64,000 nucleotides of DNA from Enterobacteriaceae bacterium RIT691. Its GTDB lineage: Bacteria > Pseudomonadota > Gammaproteobacteria > Enterobacterales > Enterobacteriaceae. Made by a program: the position numbers and the translations under genes. Below, piece by piece: positions 42,451 through 52,198 of this stretch (positions within the stretch are counted from its first letter, which is position 1; the number at the start of each line of letters is the position of its first letter). The notes under the pieces were generated by a model, which searched no databases, was not told where the DNA came from, and worked only from the letters and a program-made list of their open reading frames with translations. The stretch lies in contig WJYM01000003.1 in assembly GCA_009668205.1 (NCBI GenBank), forward strand, positions 1 to 64,000, given 5' to 3'.

Positions 42451-43974
42451 TTATTTTAACGTGAGGAAGTTATCGAGATAAGGAACAACGCGATTGAGAG
42501 AGGTTTGAAATACGCTATTTTCAATCCAGTACAACGTGTTTTCGCCAGGGCGTAAATTAAACGCCGTGATATAAGCATCCGCCGCCATGCGGTTTTCGCC
42601 TTTCATCTCGTAAGCCTTACCGAGTAACACGTAATTCATCCATGACATTTCATTATCAATGCCATTATTGATGGCCGCGAAGGCATCATCGATTTGGCCG
42701 CGACCCAACAGGTCAATGGCTTTAATTTGATAAAATACCGAGGCATTTTTTAACGCCGGATTTTTACTGAGTTGATCGATTTCGGCATACAGTTCCGTGA
42801 GCTTACTTTTATCCAGGGGCTGCTGAGAATGACGAAGCACATTGACCAGCGCTTTTTCCGCGAGGGCATAAGCAAAGTCAGGGGACAGCTCAAGCACGCC
42901 ATCCAGGATATCGCTGGCTTTACCAAGGGAATCAACATCGCCCTTCATTAACAGCTGGTGTGCGAGGTAAAACTGGGCCAACGCCGCACTTTTCGATGGC
43001 TGATATTGGTGGAGCATGGCCTGCATTTCTGGCGGCCAGGGCTGAGTCAGCGCCTGAGAGAGGCTACTCATCAGGTCGCCCTGAATGGAAAGCAGGTTAT
43101 CGTTGGTGATGAAATAGCGTTTATCCATCATCTGTGAGCCGTCGGCGTTGTCGACCAGCTGCACCGACATAAAACACTGCTGCGCCCGGTAGTGGCGCTG
43201 ATTGACGAATTCAATCGTTAACGTTTTCCCCGAGCTGCTGGGTTCGTTGATGTTGTAGTTGCTTTTGTCATGCACCATAAAGGTGGAAAACGTGTTCAGC
43301 GAGGTGGTGATCAGGCTGCCAAGCCCTATCGCATACGAGCGCTGAGACGCCAGGTTGTTGCACGAATTACCGTCGAGCAGGCGAATATCGATATCGCGCG
43401 GGTTGAGCAGCAGACGGTTTTTGGTGACGGGCGGATGGGTGTGCAGCGTGGACATTGCCACCAGCGCAACGCAGCTGCCCAGCGCCAGCACAAACAGACT
43501 CCAGACCCAGAAGGCGGTGCCATGTTTACGTGTGTGTGTTTGCGCGGGTGGGTCATTCGGCAAGTCTTCGGGTGAGGCTGGCGCAGAGACTGAGGGCTCA
43601 TGAGCATGCATTTCCGCAGCAGACACCGGCTGTAGCTCTTCGCCGCTCTCGGTGCACCAGACAACAGGGGCCGCTAATTTGTAGCCGCGTTTGGGCACGG
43701 TAACAATATATTCCTGACTGTTTTCATTTCCGTCTTTCAGCGATTTACGCAGCTCGGAGATGCTCTGCGTGACAACGTGAGGAGTCACAACGTTGCGCGT
43801 CCAGATATGATCAATGAGCTCATCACGGCTCAGGACTTCATCAGGATGGTGTGCGAAGTAGACCAGCAGGTCGATTAAGCGGGGTTCTAAAGTGAGCTGG
43901 CGTCCCTGACGGCTGATTTGGTTTACTGAAGGTGTGACCAGCCACTCACCGATGAGTACAACAGGTTGCTGCAT
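42451..43974 (-). CDS. cadC: Membrane-anchored transcriptional activator CadC
   Basis: A ToxR-type one-component activator of cadBA, 507 residues (512 in E. coli). The N-terminal OmpR-type winged helix (about 1-105, ending TVPKRGYKL) is followed by a linker and one membrane segment (FWVWSLFVLALGSCVALVAM). The periplasmic pH and cadaverine sensor keeps both cysteines known to form the pH-sensitive disulfide (NSCNN and QQCFM). Activation also needs lysine through LysP. The N terminus is nearly identical to E. coli, while the linker is divergent. Confidence 0.95.
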   Translation of the reverse strand: MQQPVVLIGEWLVTPSVNQISRQGRQLTLEPRLIDLLVYFAHHPDEVLSRDELIDHIWTRNVVTPHVVTQSISELRKSLKDGNENSQEYIVTVPKRGYKLAAPVVWCTESGEELQPVSAAEMHAHEPSVSAPASPEDLPNDPPAQTHTRKHGTAFWVWSLFVLALGSCVALVAMSTLHTHPPVTKNRLLLNPRDIDIRLLDGNSCNNLASQRSYAIGLGSLITTSLNTFSTFMVHDKSNYNINEPSSSGKTLTIEFVNQRHYRAQQCFMSVQLVDNADGSQMMDKRYFITNDNLLSIQGDLMSSLSQALTQPWPPEMQAMLHQYQPSKSAALAQFYLAHQLLMKGDVDSLGKASDILDGVLELSPDFAYALAEKALVNVLRHSQQPLDKSKLTELYAEIDQLSKNPALKNASVFYQIKAIDLLGRGQIDDAFAAINNGIDNEMSWMNYVLLGKAYEMKGENRMAADAYITAFNLRPGENTLYWIENSVFQTSLNRVVPYLDNFLTLK

Positions 43975-44082
43975 AAATAAAGAGGCTCAGACGAAAAACG
44001 GGAAGGCCAAATCATAACATAATTCGCATGCTTATATTTTTGCCATAAATGGTTTGGTGAGAAAACGCTGATGTCTGGCGAC

Positions 44083-44108
44083 GCGGGCAGAGCAACGTGT
44101 CTGCCCGC
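44083..44108 (-). terminator. Weak hairpin downstream of hmp
   Basis: An 8-bp stem (gcgggcag / ctgcccgc) with a 10-base loop lies just after the hmp stop codon. There is no T-run on the minus strand, so it may only stabilise the mRNA end. Confidence 0.35.
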
Positions 44109-44128
44109 TTAAGGAGGAGAAAACGGCG

Positions 44129-45307
44129 TTACAGGACTTTATGAGGGCCAAAGCACTCATAGTGAATGTTTTCCACCGTCACGCCCAGCGCGATCAACTG
44201 CTTCGCGGCGAACTGCATAAAGCCAACCGGCCCGCAGAGGTAAAACTGCATCGAGGGATCGCTGAACAGGGCTTCCTGAGTCCGTAAATCCATCAGGCCT
44301 TCACTGTCAAACACATCACCGCTTGCTGGCGCCGCAAACCAGACATGAGAGGCAAAGCGCGGCAGGCTCGCGCCGAGGGTGTTCACTTCCTCAGCGAACG
44401 CGTGGACGTTGCCATTTTCAGCGGCATGGAACCAGTTAACCTGAGCCGTATGTTTCTGCGCCGCCAATGTATGCAGCATGGACAGCATCGGGGTCTGGCC
44501 GACACCGGCGGAAATCAGCGTCACCGGCGTTGCCGCGTCAACGTTCATAAAGAAATCACCTGCCGGGGCCGCCAGATGCACGACATCACCGGTATTGGCA
44601 ACGTCATGCAGCCATTCAGAAACCTGGCCGCCATTTTCACGCTTCACGGCAATACGGTAGCGTTGGCCGTCGTGTTGACGCGTCAGGGAATACTGGCGAA
44701 TTTCCTGATGGGCAAAACCTTCAGGCTTCAGCCACACGCCGAGATATTGCCCTGGCTGATACGCTGCGACGCTGCCGCCATCCACAGGTTCAAATTCAAA
44801 GCTGGTGATAAGCGCGCTTTGTGGCTGTTTGCTGACGATGCGGAACGGGCGTGTGCCTTCCCAGCCGCCATTTTTCGCCGCGCTCTGTTTGTAAATTTCG
44901 TCTTCGCGTTGGATAAACACGTCTGCCAGCACGCCGTACGCTTTGCCCCATGCGTCCAACACCTCCTGACCGGGGCTGAACAGTTCATCCAGCGTCGCTA
45001 ACAGATGGCCGCCGACAATGGCGTATTGCGCCGGTTTTATCTGAAAACTGGTATGTTTCTGAGCAATTTTCTCCACCGCAGGCAGCAGCGCCGCCAGATT
45101 CTCGATGTTGCTGGCGTAAGCGGCAATGGCGTTGAATAACGCTTCGCGCTGGTCGCCGTTACGTTGGTTGCTCATATTGAAGATCTCTTTGAGCTCCGGA
45201 TTATGGGCAAACATACGGTCGTAGAAATGGGCGGTGAGTTTAGGTCCGGTTTGAACCAGCAGGGGAATGGTCGCTTTTACGGTGGCGATGGTTTGGGCGT
45301 CGAGCAT
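44129..45307 (-). CDS. hmp: Flavohemoprotein, nitric oxide dioxygenase Hmp
   Basis: Converts NO and O2 to nitrate using NAD(P)H. The 392 residues compare with 396 in E. coli. The globin domain (1-140) has proximal His85 in IAQKHTSF. The FAD domain has RQYSLT, and the NAD domain has [17 protein letters not shown] and the C-terminal [12 protein letters not shown] palindromic NsrR operator overlaps the promoter. Divergent from glyA. Confidence 0.96.
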   Translation of the reverse strand: MLDAQTIATVKATIPLLVQTGPKLTAHFYDRMFAHNPELKEIFNMSNQRNGDQREALFNAIAAYASNIENLAALLPAVEKIAQKHTSFQIKPAQYAIVGGHLLATLDELFSPGQEVLDAWGKAYGVLADVFIQREDEIYKQSAAKNGGWEGTRPFRIVSKQPQSALITSFEFEPVDGGSVAAYQPGQYLGVWLKPEGFAHQEIRQYSLTRQHDGQRYRIAVKRENGGQVSEWLHDVANTGDVVHLAAPAGDFFMNVDAATPVTLISAGVGQTPMLSMLHTLAAQKHTAQVNWFHAAENGNVHAFAEEVNTLGASLPRFASHVWFAAPASGDVFDSEGLMDLRTQEALFSDPSMQFYLCGPVGFMQFAAKQLIALGVTVENIHYECFGPHKVL

Positions 45308-45332
45308 AGCAATATCCTTTTGAAGGTTTTTA

Positions 45333-45355
45333 ATGATGCATTTTTAATGCATGTT
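45333..45355 (-). promoter_or_regulatory. NsrR operator of hmp
   Basis: On the minus strand, AACATGCATTA-A-AAATGCATCAT has the 11-1-11 inverted-repeat form of NsrR sites (AAGATGCATTTnAAATGCATCTT). A -10-like TATAAC overlaps its edge (45353-45358). NsrR, an Fe-S NO sensor, should repress hmp until nitrosylated. Confidence 0.8.
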
Positions 45356-45394
45356 ATAAAAATGACCCTTTGTTGTAAAGGGTTCTTCGCAGCG

Positions 45395-45407
45395 TGAAAA
45401 ATTTGCA
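45395..45407 (+). promoter_or_regulatory. Candidate MetR site upstream of glyA
   Basis: TGAA-aaatt-TGCA is one mismatch from the MetR consensus TGAA-N5-TTCA. E. coli glyA is activated by MetR and homocysteine from two such sites; only this one is readable here. Confidence 0.4.
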
Positions 45408-45476
45408 TCACAAACCTGAAAAGAAATCCGCTTAATCTGAAAGGGCCTTTATGTCTCAAACCCTTGTGATACGGCG

Positions 45477-45492
45477 AGGTAATCGTTTGCGT
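45477..45492 (+). promoter_or_regulatory. PurR operator of glyA
   Basis: AGGTAATCGTTTGCGT fits the PurR consensus in reverse orientation at all fixed positions. It lies upstream of the -35, where E. coli glyA has its PurR site. Confidence 0.85.
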
Positions 45493-45510
45493 AAAATCGT
45501 TTGTCAAGAC

Positions 45511-45539
45511 CTGTCATCACAGAACTTATCAGTTATACT
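45511..45539 (+). promoter_or_regulatory. glyA promoter
   Basis: -35 CTGTCA (45511-45516), a 17-base spacer, then -10 TATACT (45534-45539), about 70 bp before the start codon. Confidence 0.65.
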
Positions 45540-45609
45540 GTCCGCCGTTGCCCGAAAGGGCCCCCTTTTTTAGCGGTAAAACTACTGTTAGCTGAGTCAG
45601 GAGATGCGA

Positions 45610-46863
45610 ATGTTAAAGCGTGAAATGAACATTGCCGATTATGATGCCGAACTGTGGCAGGCGATGGAGCAGGAAAAAGTCCGTCAGGAAGAGCACATCG
45701 AACTGATCGCCTCCGAAAACTACACCAGCCCGCGCGTCATGCAGGCTCAGGGTTCTCAGTTAACCAACAAGTACGCTGAAGGGTATCCGGGCAAGCGCTA
45801 CTACGGCGGTTGTGAATACGTTGATATCGTTGAGCAGCTGGCTATCGATCGTGCGAAAGAACTGTTTGGCGCAGACTACGCCAACGTGCAGCCGCACTCA
45901 GGTTCTCAGGCGAACTTCGCGGTCTACACTGCGCTGCTGCAGCCGGGCGATACCGTTCTCGGTATGAACCTGGCACAGGGCGGTCACCTGACTCACGGTT
46001 CTCCGGTGAACTTCTCCGGTAAGCTGTACAACATCATCCCTTACGGTATTGATGAATCAGGCAAAATTGATTACGAAGACATGGCGAAGCAGGCCAAAGA
46101 ACACAAGCCGAAGATGATCATCGGTGGTTTCTCTGCTTACTCCGGCGTGGTTGACTGGGCCAAAATGCGTGAAATCGCCGACAGCATCGGCGCATGGCTG
46201 TTCGTCGACATGGCACACGTTGCCGGTCTGATTGCCGCAGGCGTTTACCCTAACCCGGTTCCACACGCACACGTCGTCACCACCACCACCCACAAAACCC
46301 TGGCGGGTCCGCGCGGCGGCCTGATCCTGGCGAAGGGCGGTGACGAAGATCTGTACAAAAAACTGAATTCTGCGGTGTTCCCAAGCGCACAGGGCGGCCC
46401 TCTGATGCACGTCATCGCGGCGAAAGCGGTCGCGCTGAAAGAAGCGATGGAGCCAGAGTTCAAAACCTACCAGCAGCAGGTTGCGAAAAACGCCAAAGCG
46501 ATGGTGGAAGTGTTCCTGAACCGCGGTTACAAAGTGGTGTCTGGCGGTACGGAAAACCACCTGTTCCTGCTGGATCTGGTTGATAAGAACCTGACCGGTA
46601 AAGAAGCTGACGCAGCCCTGGGCCGCGCCAACATCACCGTCAACAAAAACAGCGTGCCGAACGATCCGAAGAGCCCGTTCGTGACTTCCGGTATCCGTAT
46701 CGGTTCCCCGGCTGTCACTCGCCGCGGCTTCAAAGAAGCGGAAGTGAAAGAGCTGGCAGGCTGGATGTGTGACGTGCTGGACAACATCAATGATGAAGCG
46801 GTCATTGAGCGTATCAAAGGTAAAGTGCTGGATATCTGCGCCCGTTTCCCGGTTTACGCATAA
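45610..46863 (+). CDS. glyA: Serine hydroxymethyltransferase GlyA
   Basis: Converts serine plus tetrahydrofolate to glycine plus methylene-THF, the main source of one-carbon units. It is a PLP enzyme of 417 residues, equal to E. coli. The PLP Lys is in [16 protein letters not shown], and the folate/PLP residues in [14 protein letters not shown] are intact. The start is ATG 45610 ([11 protein letters not shown]); an in-frame ATG two codons earlier is less likely. Carries PurR and probable MetR sites upstream. Confidence 0.97.
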   Translation: MLKREMNIADYDAELWQAMEQEKVRQEEHIELIASENYTSPRVMQAQGSQLTNKYAEGYPGKRYYGGCEYVDIVEQLAIDRAKELFGADYANVQPHSGSQANFAVYTALLQPGDTVLGMNLAQGGHLTHGSPVNFSGKLYNIIPYGIDESGKIDYEDMAKQAKEHKPKMIIGGFSAYSGVVDWAKMREIADSIGAWLFVDMAHVAGLIAAGVYPNPVPHAHVVTTTTHKTLAGPRGGLILAKGGDEDLYKKLNSAVFPSAQGGPLMHVIAAKAVALKEAMEPEFKTYQQQVAKNAKAMVEVFLNRGYKVVSGGTENHLFLLDLVDKNLTGKEADAALGRANITVNKNSVPNDPKSPFVTSGIRIGSPAVTRRGFKEAEVKELAGWMCDVLDNINDEAVIERIKGKVLDICARFPVYA

Positions 46864-46878
46864 TCCCGTTTTGCCCAT

Positions 46879-46908
46879 GAAAAAGGCCGCTGATGCGGCC
46901 TTTTTTAT
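46879..46908 (+). terminator. Terminator of glyA
   Basis: The stem aaaaggccgc / gcggcctttt with loop tgat is followed by further T, 16 bp after the stop codon. Confidence 0.9.
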
Positions 46909-46945
46909 TGCCTGAAGGCGGCTTGCCCGTACCTCAGGCTGCTTT

Positions 46946-46978
46946 TGTAGGCCCGGTAAGCGTCAGCGCCACCGGGCA
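46946..46978. repeat. REP element between glyA and yphA
   Basis: The phrase gtaggcccggtaagcgtcagcgccaccgggca is a classic enterobacterial REP/BIME unit with imperfect cccggtaagcg / cgccaccggg pairing. It lies between two convergent transcripts, the usual place for such repeats. Confidence 0.75.
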
Positions 46979-46981
46979 CTC

Positions 46982-47404
46982 TCAGCGCCGATCCAAAGAA
47001 AGCGACCCCGGCCCGACGATCGCCAGCAGCAGAAAACCGCCCGCAATGCTGATGTTCTTATAGAAGTTAATCATGTTTGGCACCACCGCATTACCGCTCA
47101 TATCCCAATAGTGATGCCCAATCACCGCGGTCCCCAGGGTGTAAAAGATGAAAATCACCGCCAGCGGACGCGTAAAGAAACCCAGCACAATCAGAATGGC
47201 GGCAGGCACTTCCATGATCACCGCGATAATGGCTGACAGCATCGGGACGGGCGCACCGCTCGACGCCATGTATTGCACCGTGCCCTGAAAGCCGAGCAGT
47301 TTGGGGTAACCAAAAATGATGAATAGCGCCACGAGGGCAATTCTGGCAATCAGCAGCAGCAGCGGGCGCGCGCCGCCAAAATCGACATAACGAAGGGAGT
47401 TCAT
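46982..47404 (-). CDS. yphA: DoxX-family inner-membrane protein YphA
   Basis: A 140-residue membrane protein of the DoxX family, matching E. coli YphA closely in length and sequence ([31 protein letters not shown]). Four hydrophobic segments. Function is unknown; DoxX proteins are linked to redox and membrane stress in other bacteria. ATG 47404 follows GGAAAG and matches the family start; longer frames upstream overlap yphH. In E. coli yphA lies at the far end of the yph cluster, whereas here it follows the repressor yphH on the same strand. Confidence 0.88.
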   Translation of the reverse strand: MNSLRYVDFGGARPLLLLIARIALVALFIIFGYPKLLGFQGTVQYMASSGAPVPMLSAIIAVIMEVPAAILIVLGFFTRPLAVIFIFYTLGTAVIGHHYWDMSGNAVVPNMINFYKNISIAGGFLLLAIVGPGSLSLDRR

Positions 47405-47469
47405 ACTCTTTCCAGAATGAGAGGGAGATAACATAACGTTAATACACAATCTGCCGTCTCGCCATTTGC

Positions 47470-48666
47470 TCATCCCTGGTTAGCCAGCGCGGCCTCGACA
47501 TATAAATACCCGATCCCCATGACCTGCTGAGCACGGGTCAGCTGCCCAAACCCAATCTCCGTCTCATTTCGCTTCAGGCCGTCATTATGATCAAACGGAT
47601 TAAAGCCGATGCGCTGTTTGATGGTGGCAAGCCACTGCTCGCCAAATTCACAGCTGCGGCCATAAAACCAAATCTGGTTAATGTTTAAGATATTCAGGAA
47701 GTTGTACAGGCTCAGACCAATGGCATTGGCCGACTCTTCTACCCAGCGCACCACGCGTTCATCGCCCTCGCGCCAGGCGCTGACGAGCTGGTGTGATTTG
47801 AGCGTCTCAGGATCCTGCTGTGAAGGCTGAGGCGACGCCTTCAGCCAGATGCGGGCCTGCTTTTTCAACGCAGACAGTGAGGCCACCGTTTCCAGGCAGC
47901 CGTAGCGCCCGCAGTCGCAGGCCATTCCGTCGGGGTCGATGATGGTATGGCCGATTTGCCCGCTGCCGTACAGACTGCCGCGATACACCTGGTCGTTAAT
48001 CACAAACGACGAGCCAATGCCGTAATCCACGTTGATGACGCAGAAGTCCCGTCCACGGGCGGTGTTTTGCCACTTCTCTGCCAGCGCCAGCATCACGCAG
48101 TCGTTGTCCACCAAAACCCGGACACCGAGCTTTTCTTCCAGCAGATATTTCACCTCAATAGGCGCTTTCCACGGGGCCTGCGGCATGGTTTGCGACACGC
48201 CGGTCACCGGGTCCACCTGGCCGTGAATAGCCAGCGCCAGATTGATGGTTCGATTTGGCCAGAGCTTACGGTAGCGATGCCAGCATTTTTCTATTTCACC
48301 CAGCAGAGCCTGTGGGGAAGGGGCGTCTATCGCCACGCGTTCGAAATCGCCTTTTGGACTCAGGCAGGCATTCGCCAGCTGACATTCAATACTGGTCGGG
48401 GTGATATTCAGGCACAGCGTCCAGTCCCCTTCCGGGGCAATCAGCCACACGCCACCGCTGTGACCGCGTGACGGTTTATCTTCCTCAACGTTCAGCACCC
48501 GCTGCTCTTTGGCAAGTTCTTCCAGGATGTTGCTCACCGCCGGAATGGAAATCTGCGCCAGCCGAGCCAGCGTCGACTTGTTCGCCCGTTTAACGCGATA
48601 CAACAGCTCCAGCAGCACGCATTTGTTGTGCTGTCGGATTTGCTGATTGTTGATGCAAGCCTTCAT
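47470..48666 (-). CDS. yphH: ROK-family transcriptional repressor YphH
   Basis: A 398-residue NagC/Mlc-type regulator. The N-terminal winged helix (about 10-75, with [20 protein letters not shown]) is followed by an actin-like ROK domain with [20 protein letters not shown] and the zinc motif [11 protein letters not shown]. It is transcribed divergently from yphG across 116 bp and is the likely regulator of the yph genes. The effector is presumably the sugar or its phosphate. Whether it has kinase activity is unclear. Confidence 0.88.
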   Translation of the reverse strand: MKACINNQQIRQHNKCVLLELLYRVKRANKSTLARLAQISIPAVSNILEELAKEQRVLNVEEDKPSRGHSGGVWLIAPEGDWTLCLNITPTSIECQLANACLSPKGDFERVAIDAPSPQALLGEIEKCWHRYRKLWPNRTINLALAIHGQVDPVTGVSQTMPQAPWKAPIEVKYLLEEKLGVRVLVDNDCVMLALAEKWQNTARGRDFCVINVDYGIGSSFVINDQVYRGSLYGSGQIGHTIIDPDGMACDCGRYGCLETVASLSALKKQARIWLKASPQPSQQDPETLKSHQLVSAWREGDERVVRWVEESANAIGLSLYNFLNILNINQIWFYGRSCEFGEQWLATIKQRIGFNPFDHNDGLKRNETEIGFGQLTRAQQVMGIGYLYVEAALANQG

Positions 48667-48782
48667 ATCACTAAATCCCGTTTACTGTATTGCGTGATTA
48701 TTGCGCGAAAACAGTGCCAGATTGTTCATTAAACTGCCATCAATCTTTTTGTTTAGTGTGTCTTGTTAATATTGAGGGCGAT

Positions 48783-51700
48783 ATGGAATCAGTCAAAGCG
48801 TGGCAAGAAAACCTCAGCATTCCGACCTATGAAACCGGGCCGCAGGATAGTCATCCTATGTTCCTCGAAAATCGCGTTTATCAGGGTTCGTCCGGCGCGG
48901 TCTATCCCTACGGCGTGACCGACACGCTCAGCGAACAGAAAACGCTAAAGCAGTGGCAGGGCGTGTGGCTGGAAAATGACTATATCAAGGTGCTGATCCT
49001 GCCAGAGCTGGGCGGGCGCGTGCATAGGGCGTGGGACAAGGTCAAACAGCGTGATTTTGTCTATCACAACGAGGTTATCAAACCTGCGCTGGTGGGCTTG
49101 CTCGGGCCGTGGATCTCCGGAGGTATCGAATTTAACTGGCCGCAGCATCACCGCCCAACCACGTTTATGCCGGTCGATTTCAGCATTGAGTCCCATGAGG
49201 ATGGCTCGCAAACGGTGTGGGTCGGTGAAACGGAGCCGATGCACGGCTTGCAGGTGATGACCGGATTTACGCTACGGCCCGATCGCGCGGCGCTGGAAAT
49301 CGGCAGCCGCGTTTACAATGGCAACGCCACACCGCGTCACTTCTTATGGTGGGCCAATCCGGCGGTGAAAGGCGGCGAAGGGCATCAGAGCGTTTTCCCT
49401 CCGGATGTGACGGCAGTGTTTGACCACGGCAAGCGCGCCGTCTCCGCTTTCCCGATTGCCACCGGCACTTACTACAAAGTCGATTACTCGGCTGGTGTTG
49501 ATATCTCGCGCTATAAAAACGTGCCCGTCCCAACGTCTTATATGGCGGAAAAATCAGAATATGATTTCGTCGGCGCCTGGTGCCATGACGAAGACGGCGG
49601 GCTGCTGCACGTCGCCAATCACCATATCGCGCCGGGCAAAAAACAGTGGAGCTGGGGCTACAGCGAGTTTGGTCAGGCGTGGGACAAAAGTCTTACCGAC
49701 GAAAACGGCCCTTACATCGAGCTGATGACCGGTATTTTTGCCGATAACCAGCCTGATTTTACCTGGCTTGATGCGTATGAAGAGAAGCGCTTTGAGCAGT
49801 ATTTCCTGCCTTATCATTCGCTGGGCATGGTGCAGAACGCTTCGCGCGATGCGGTGCTTAAACTTCAGCGCAGCCACGAGGGCATTGAGTGGGGGCTGTA
49901 TGCAATTGCGCCTTTAACAGGGCATCGTCTGCTTGTTCGTGAAGAAGGGCGGCAGGATGCGCTGCTCGATAAAGCCATTTCTCTGACGCCTGCCACGGCG
50001 ATTCAGGGCGTGTTGCAACAGGCCGCGCCCGGCAGGCTGACGATTGAGCTTATTAATGCGCAGGGCAAATGCGTGTTGCGCTATCAGGAACACCAGCCGA
50101 CCGCCGTGCCGCTGCCGGAAGTCGCCACCGCGCCTTTAGCGGCTGAAGAGATTACCAGTGCGGACGAAGCCTGGTTTATCGGCCAGCATCTGGAGCAATA
50201 TCACCACGCCAGCCGTTCGCCGTTCGATTACTACCTGCGCGGTGTGGCGCTTGACCCGCTTGATTATCGCTGCAACCTGGCGCTGGCGATGCTGGAGTAC
50301 AACCGGGCGGATTTCGCCCGAACGGTCGACTATGCCACCCAGGCGCTGAAACGCGCTCATCGTCTCAATAAAAATCCTCAGTGTGGCCAGGCGAGTCTGA
50401 TCCGCGCCAGCGCTTATGAGCGGCAGGAGAAATGGCACGAAGCCGAAGAAGATTTCTGGCGTGCGGTGTGGAGTGGCAACAGCAAAGCAGGCGGATATTA
50501 TGGCCTGGCGCGGCTCGCAGCACGTCGTGGCGAACATGACGCTGGCCTGGAATTTTGCCAGCAGAGCCTGCTCGCATGCCCGACCAATCAGGACGTGTTA
50601 TGCCTGCAAAACCTGCTGTTGCTGCAAAGTGGCAAACAGCGTGAGTCCCGTGAACAGCGCCAAAAACTTTTACGGGACTACCCGCTGAACCCCACGCTCT
50701 GGTGGCTTGGCTGGTTTGATGAGCGCAGTGAAACCCGTCTTTCCCAGTGGCGCGGAATGTGCCGTGGTCGCGATATCAACGCACTGCTCACCGCCGGGCA
50801 ACTGCTGAGCTGGGGAATGCCCGCGCTTGCTGCGCAAATGCTGGATGCCCTGCAATGTCAGCAGACGCTGGCGCTCTATTTACAGGCCAGCCTGAAGCAG
50901 CCGCAAGAGAGAGCCACGCTCATCGAACAGGCGCGTGCGGCCTTCCCGCAGTTTGTCCGTTTCCCCAATACGCTCACCGAAGTGGCCGCGCTGGAAAACC
51001 TCGAAGAGTGCTGGTTTGCCCGCCATCTGTTGGCCTGTTTCCACTACCACAAAGGCAGCTATGACAACGCCATCGAGCTTTGGCAGCGCTGTGTGGAAAT
51101 GGAACCTGAGTTTGCCGACGCCTGGCGCGGGCTGGCCATTCACGCCTGGAACAAACGTCACGATCCCCAGAAGGCCGTGCGTTACCTTGATACCGCCTGT
51201 TCCCTCGTTCCGCACGATGCACGCTTGCTGTTCGAGCGTGACTTACTCGACAAGCTGATGGGCATCGCACCTCAACAACGGTTGGCGCGTCTGGAACAGC
51301 ATCTGCCTTGCGCGCTTTTGCGTGACGACATGACCGCCGAACTGCTGAACCTGTGGCATCTGACAGGCGAAACGGCAAAAGCCGCGGATATTCTGGCGAC
51401 GCGTAAATTCCACCCCTGGGAAGGTGGGGAAGGGAAGATTACCGGCCAGTTTATTCTCAATCAGCTGCTGCGCGCCTGGCAGTGTATTCAGCAAAAACAG
51501 CCGCAGTCTGCGCAGACGTTGCTCCGTGCCGCACTGCAGTACCCAGAGAATCTGAGCGAAGGCCGCCTGCCCGGACAGACCGATAACGACATCTGGTTTT
51601 TCCTTGCCGTCTGTGCGCAAGCGTCAGGCGATGAAGCCGAGGCAAAACGCTGTTTGCAGATGGCGGCAACCGGCGATCGCACCATCAATATCCACAGTTA

Positions 51701-52067
51701 CTACAACGATCAGCCGGTCGATTATCTGTTCTGGCAGGGGCTGGCGTTGAAAATGCTGGGTGAAAAGCAGGCGTCGGAACAGCTTTTCAGCGAGATGAAA
51801 CAGTGGGCGCAGCAGATGGCGAAGAGCAGTATCGAGGCCGATTTCTTTGCCGTTTCCCAGCCAGACCTGCTGTCGCTGTATGCCGATTTGCAGCAGCAAC
51901 ACCGGGAGAAATGCCTGATGGTGGAGGCGCTGGCGGCAGTCGGACTGGGTGATATCGAGGCCTGGGAAAATGCCAGCCGTGCGCTGTCAAAACTCAATCC
52001 TGCCTGGCCGAAAGCGGCGCTGTTCCGTGAGGTGATGCCTGCTGTTCAGCAGTGGGTGAAGTCCTGA
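48783..52067 (+). CDS. yphG: DUF5107 and TPR-repeat protein YphG
   Basis: A very large cytosolic protein of 1094 residues (1093 in E. coli). The N-terminal third is a DUF5107 domain of the galactose-mutarotase-like fold (ILPELGGRVHRAWD, GGIEFNWPQHHRPTTFMPVD). From about residue 490 it turns into helical TPR-like repeats (RCNLALAMLEYNRADFARTV and AGGYYGLARLAARRGEHDAG). No signal peptide. Probably a carbohydrate-processing or epimerising enzyme with a protein-interaction tail; the reaction is not known. ATG 48783 follows GAGG and starts the homologous MESVKAWQENL. Confidence 0.88.
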   Translation: MESVKAWQENLSIPTYETGPQDSHPMFLENRVYQGSSGAVYPYGVTDTLSEQKTLKQWQGVWLENDYIKVLILPELGGRVHRAWDKVKQRDFVYHNEVIKPALVGLLGPWISGGIEFNWPQHHRPTTFMPVDFSIESHEDGSQTVWVGETEPMHGLQVMTGFTLRPDRAALEIGSRVYNGNATPRHFLWWANPAVKGGEGHQSVFPPDVTAVFDHGKRAVSAFPIATGTYYKVDYSAGVDISRYKNVPVPTSYMAEKSEYDFVGAWCHDEDGGLLHVANHHIAPGKKQWSWGYSEFGQAWDKSLTDENGPYIELMTGIFADNQPDFTWLDAYEEKRFEQYFLPYHSLGMVQNASRDAVLKLQRSHEGIEWGLYAIAPLTGHRLLVREEGRQDALLDKAISLTPATAIQGVLQQAAPGRLTIELINAQGKCVLRYQEHQPTAVPLPEVATAPLAAEEITSADEAWFIGQHLEQYHHASRSPFDYYLRGVALDPLDYRCNLALAMLEYNRADFARTVDYATQALKRAHRLNKNPQCGQASLIRASAYERQEKWHEAEEDFWRAVWSGNSKAGGYYGLARLAARRGEHDAGLEFCQQSLLACPTNQDVLCLQNLLLLQSGKQRESREQRQKLLRDYPLNPTLWWLGWFDERSETRLSQWRGMCRGRDINALLTAGQLLSWGMPALAAQMLDALQCQQTLALYLQASLKQPQERATLIEQARAAFPQFVRFPNTLTEVAALENLEECWFARHLLACFHYHKGSYDNAIELWQRCVEMEPEFADAWRGLAIHAWNKRHDPQKAVRYLDTACSLVPHDARLLFERDLLDKLMGIAPQQRLARLEQHLPCALLRDDMTAELLNLWHLTGETAKAADILATRKFHPWEGGEGKITGQFILNQLLRAWQCIQQKQPQSAQTLLRAALQYPENLSEGRLPGQTDNDIWFFLAVCAQASGDEAEAKRCLQMAATGDRTINIHSYYNDQPVDYLFWQGLALKMLGEKQASEQLFSEMKQWAQQMAKSSIEADFFAVSQPDLLSLYADLQQQHREKCLMVEALAAVGLGDIEAWENASRALSKLNPAWPKAALFREVMPAVQQWVKS

Positions 52068-52080
52068 TTTAGCTTGTCAG

Positions 52081-52108
52081 TGAGCGGCGTTCTCTGCCGC
52101 TCAGTTTT
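52081..52108 (+). terminator. Possible terminator or attenuator after yphG
   Basis: tgagcggc-gttctct-gccgctca is an 8-bp perfect stem followed by gtttt. It lies 14 bp after yphG and 90 bp before yphF, so yphF may have its own promoter or be partly read through. Confidence 0.5.
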
Positions 52109-52198
52109 CGATGTCTGTATTCGATTGTCCTCAGGGCTCGCCCGAGGGCGCTTTGCCGTCAATAACAAAAATGCCTTAACCCTACAAGGAGGCACGTC

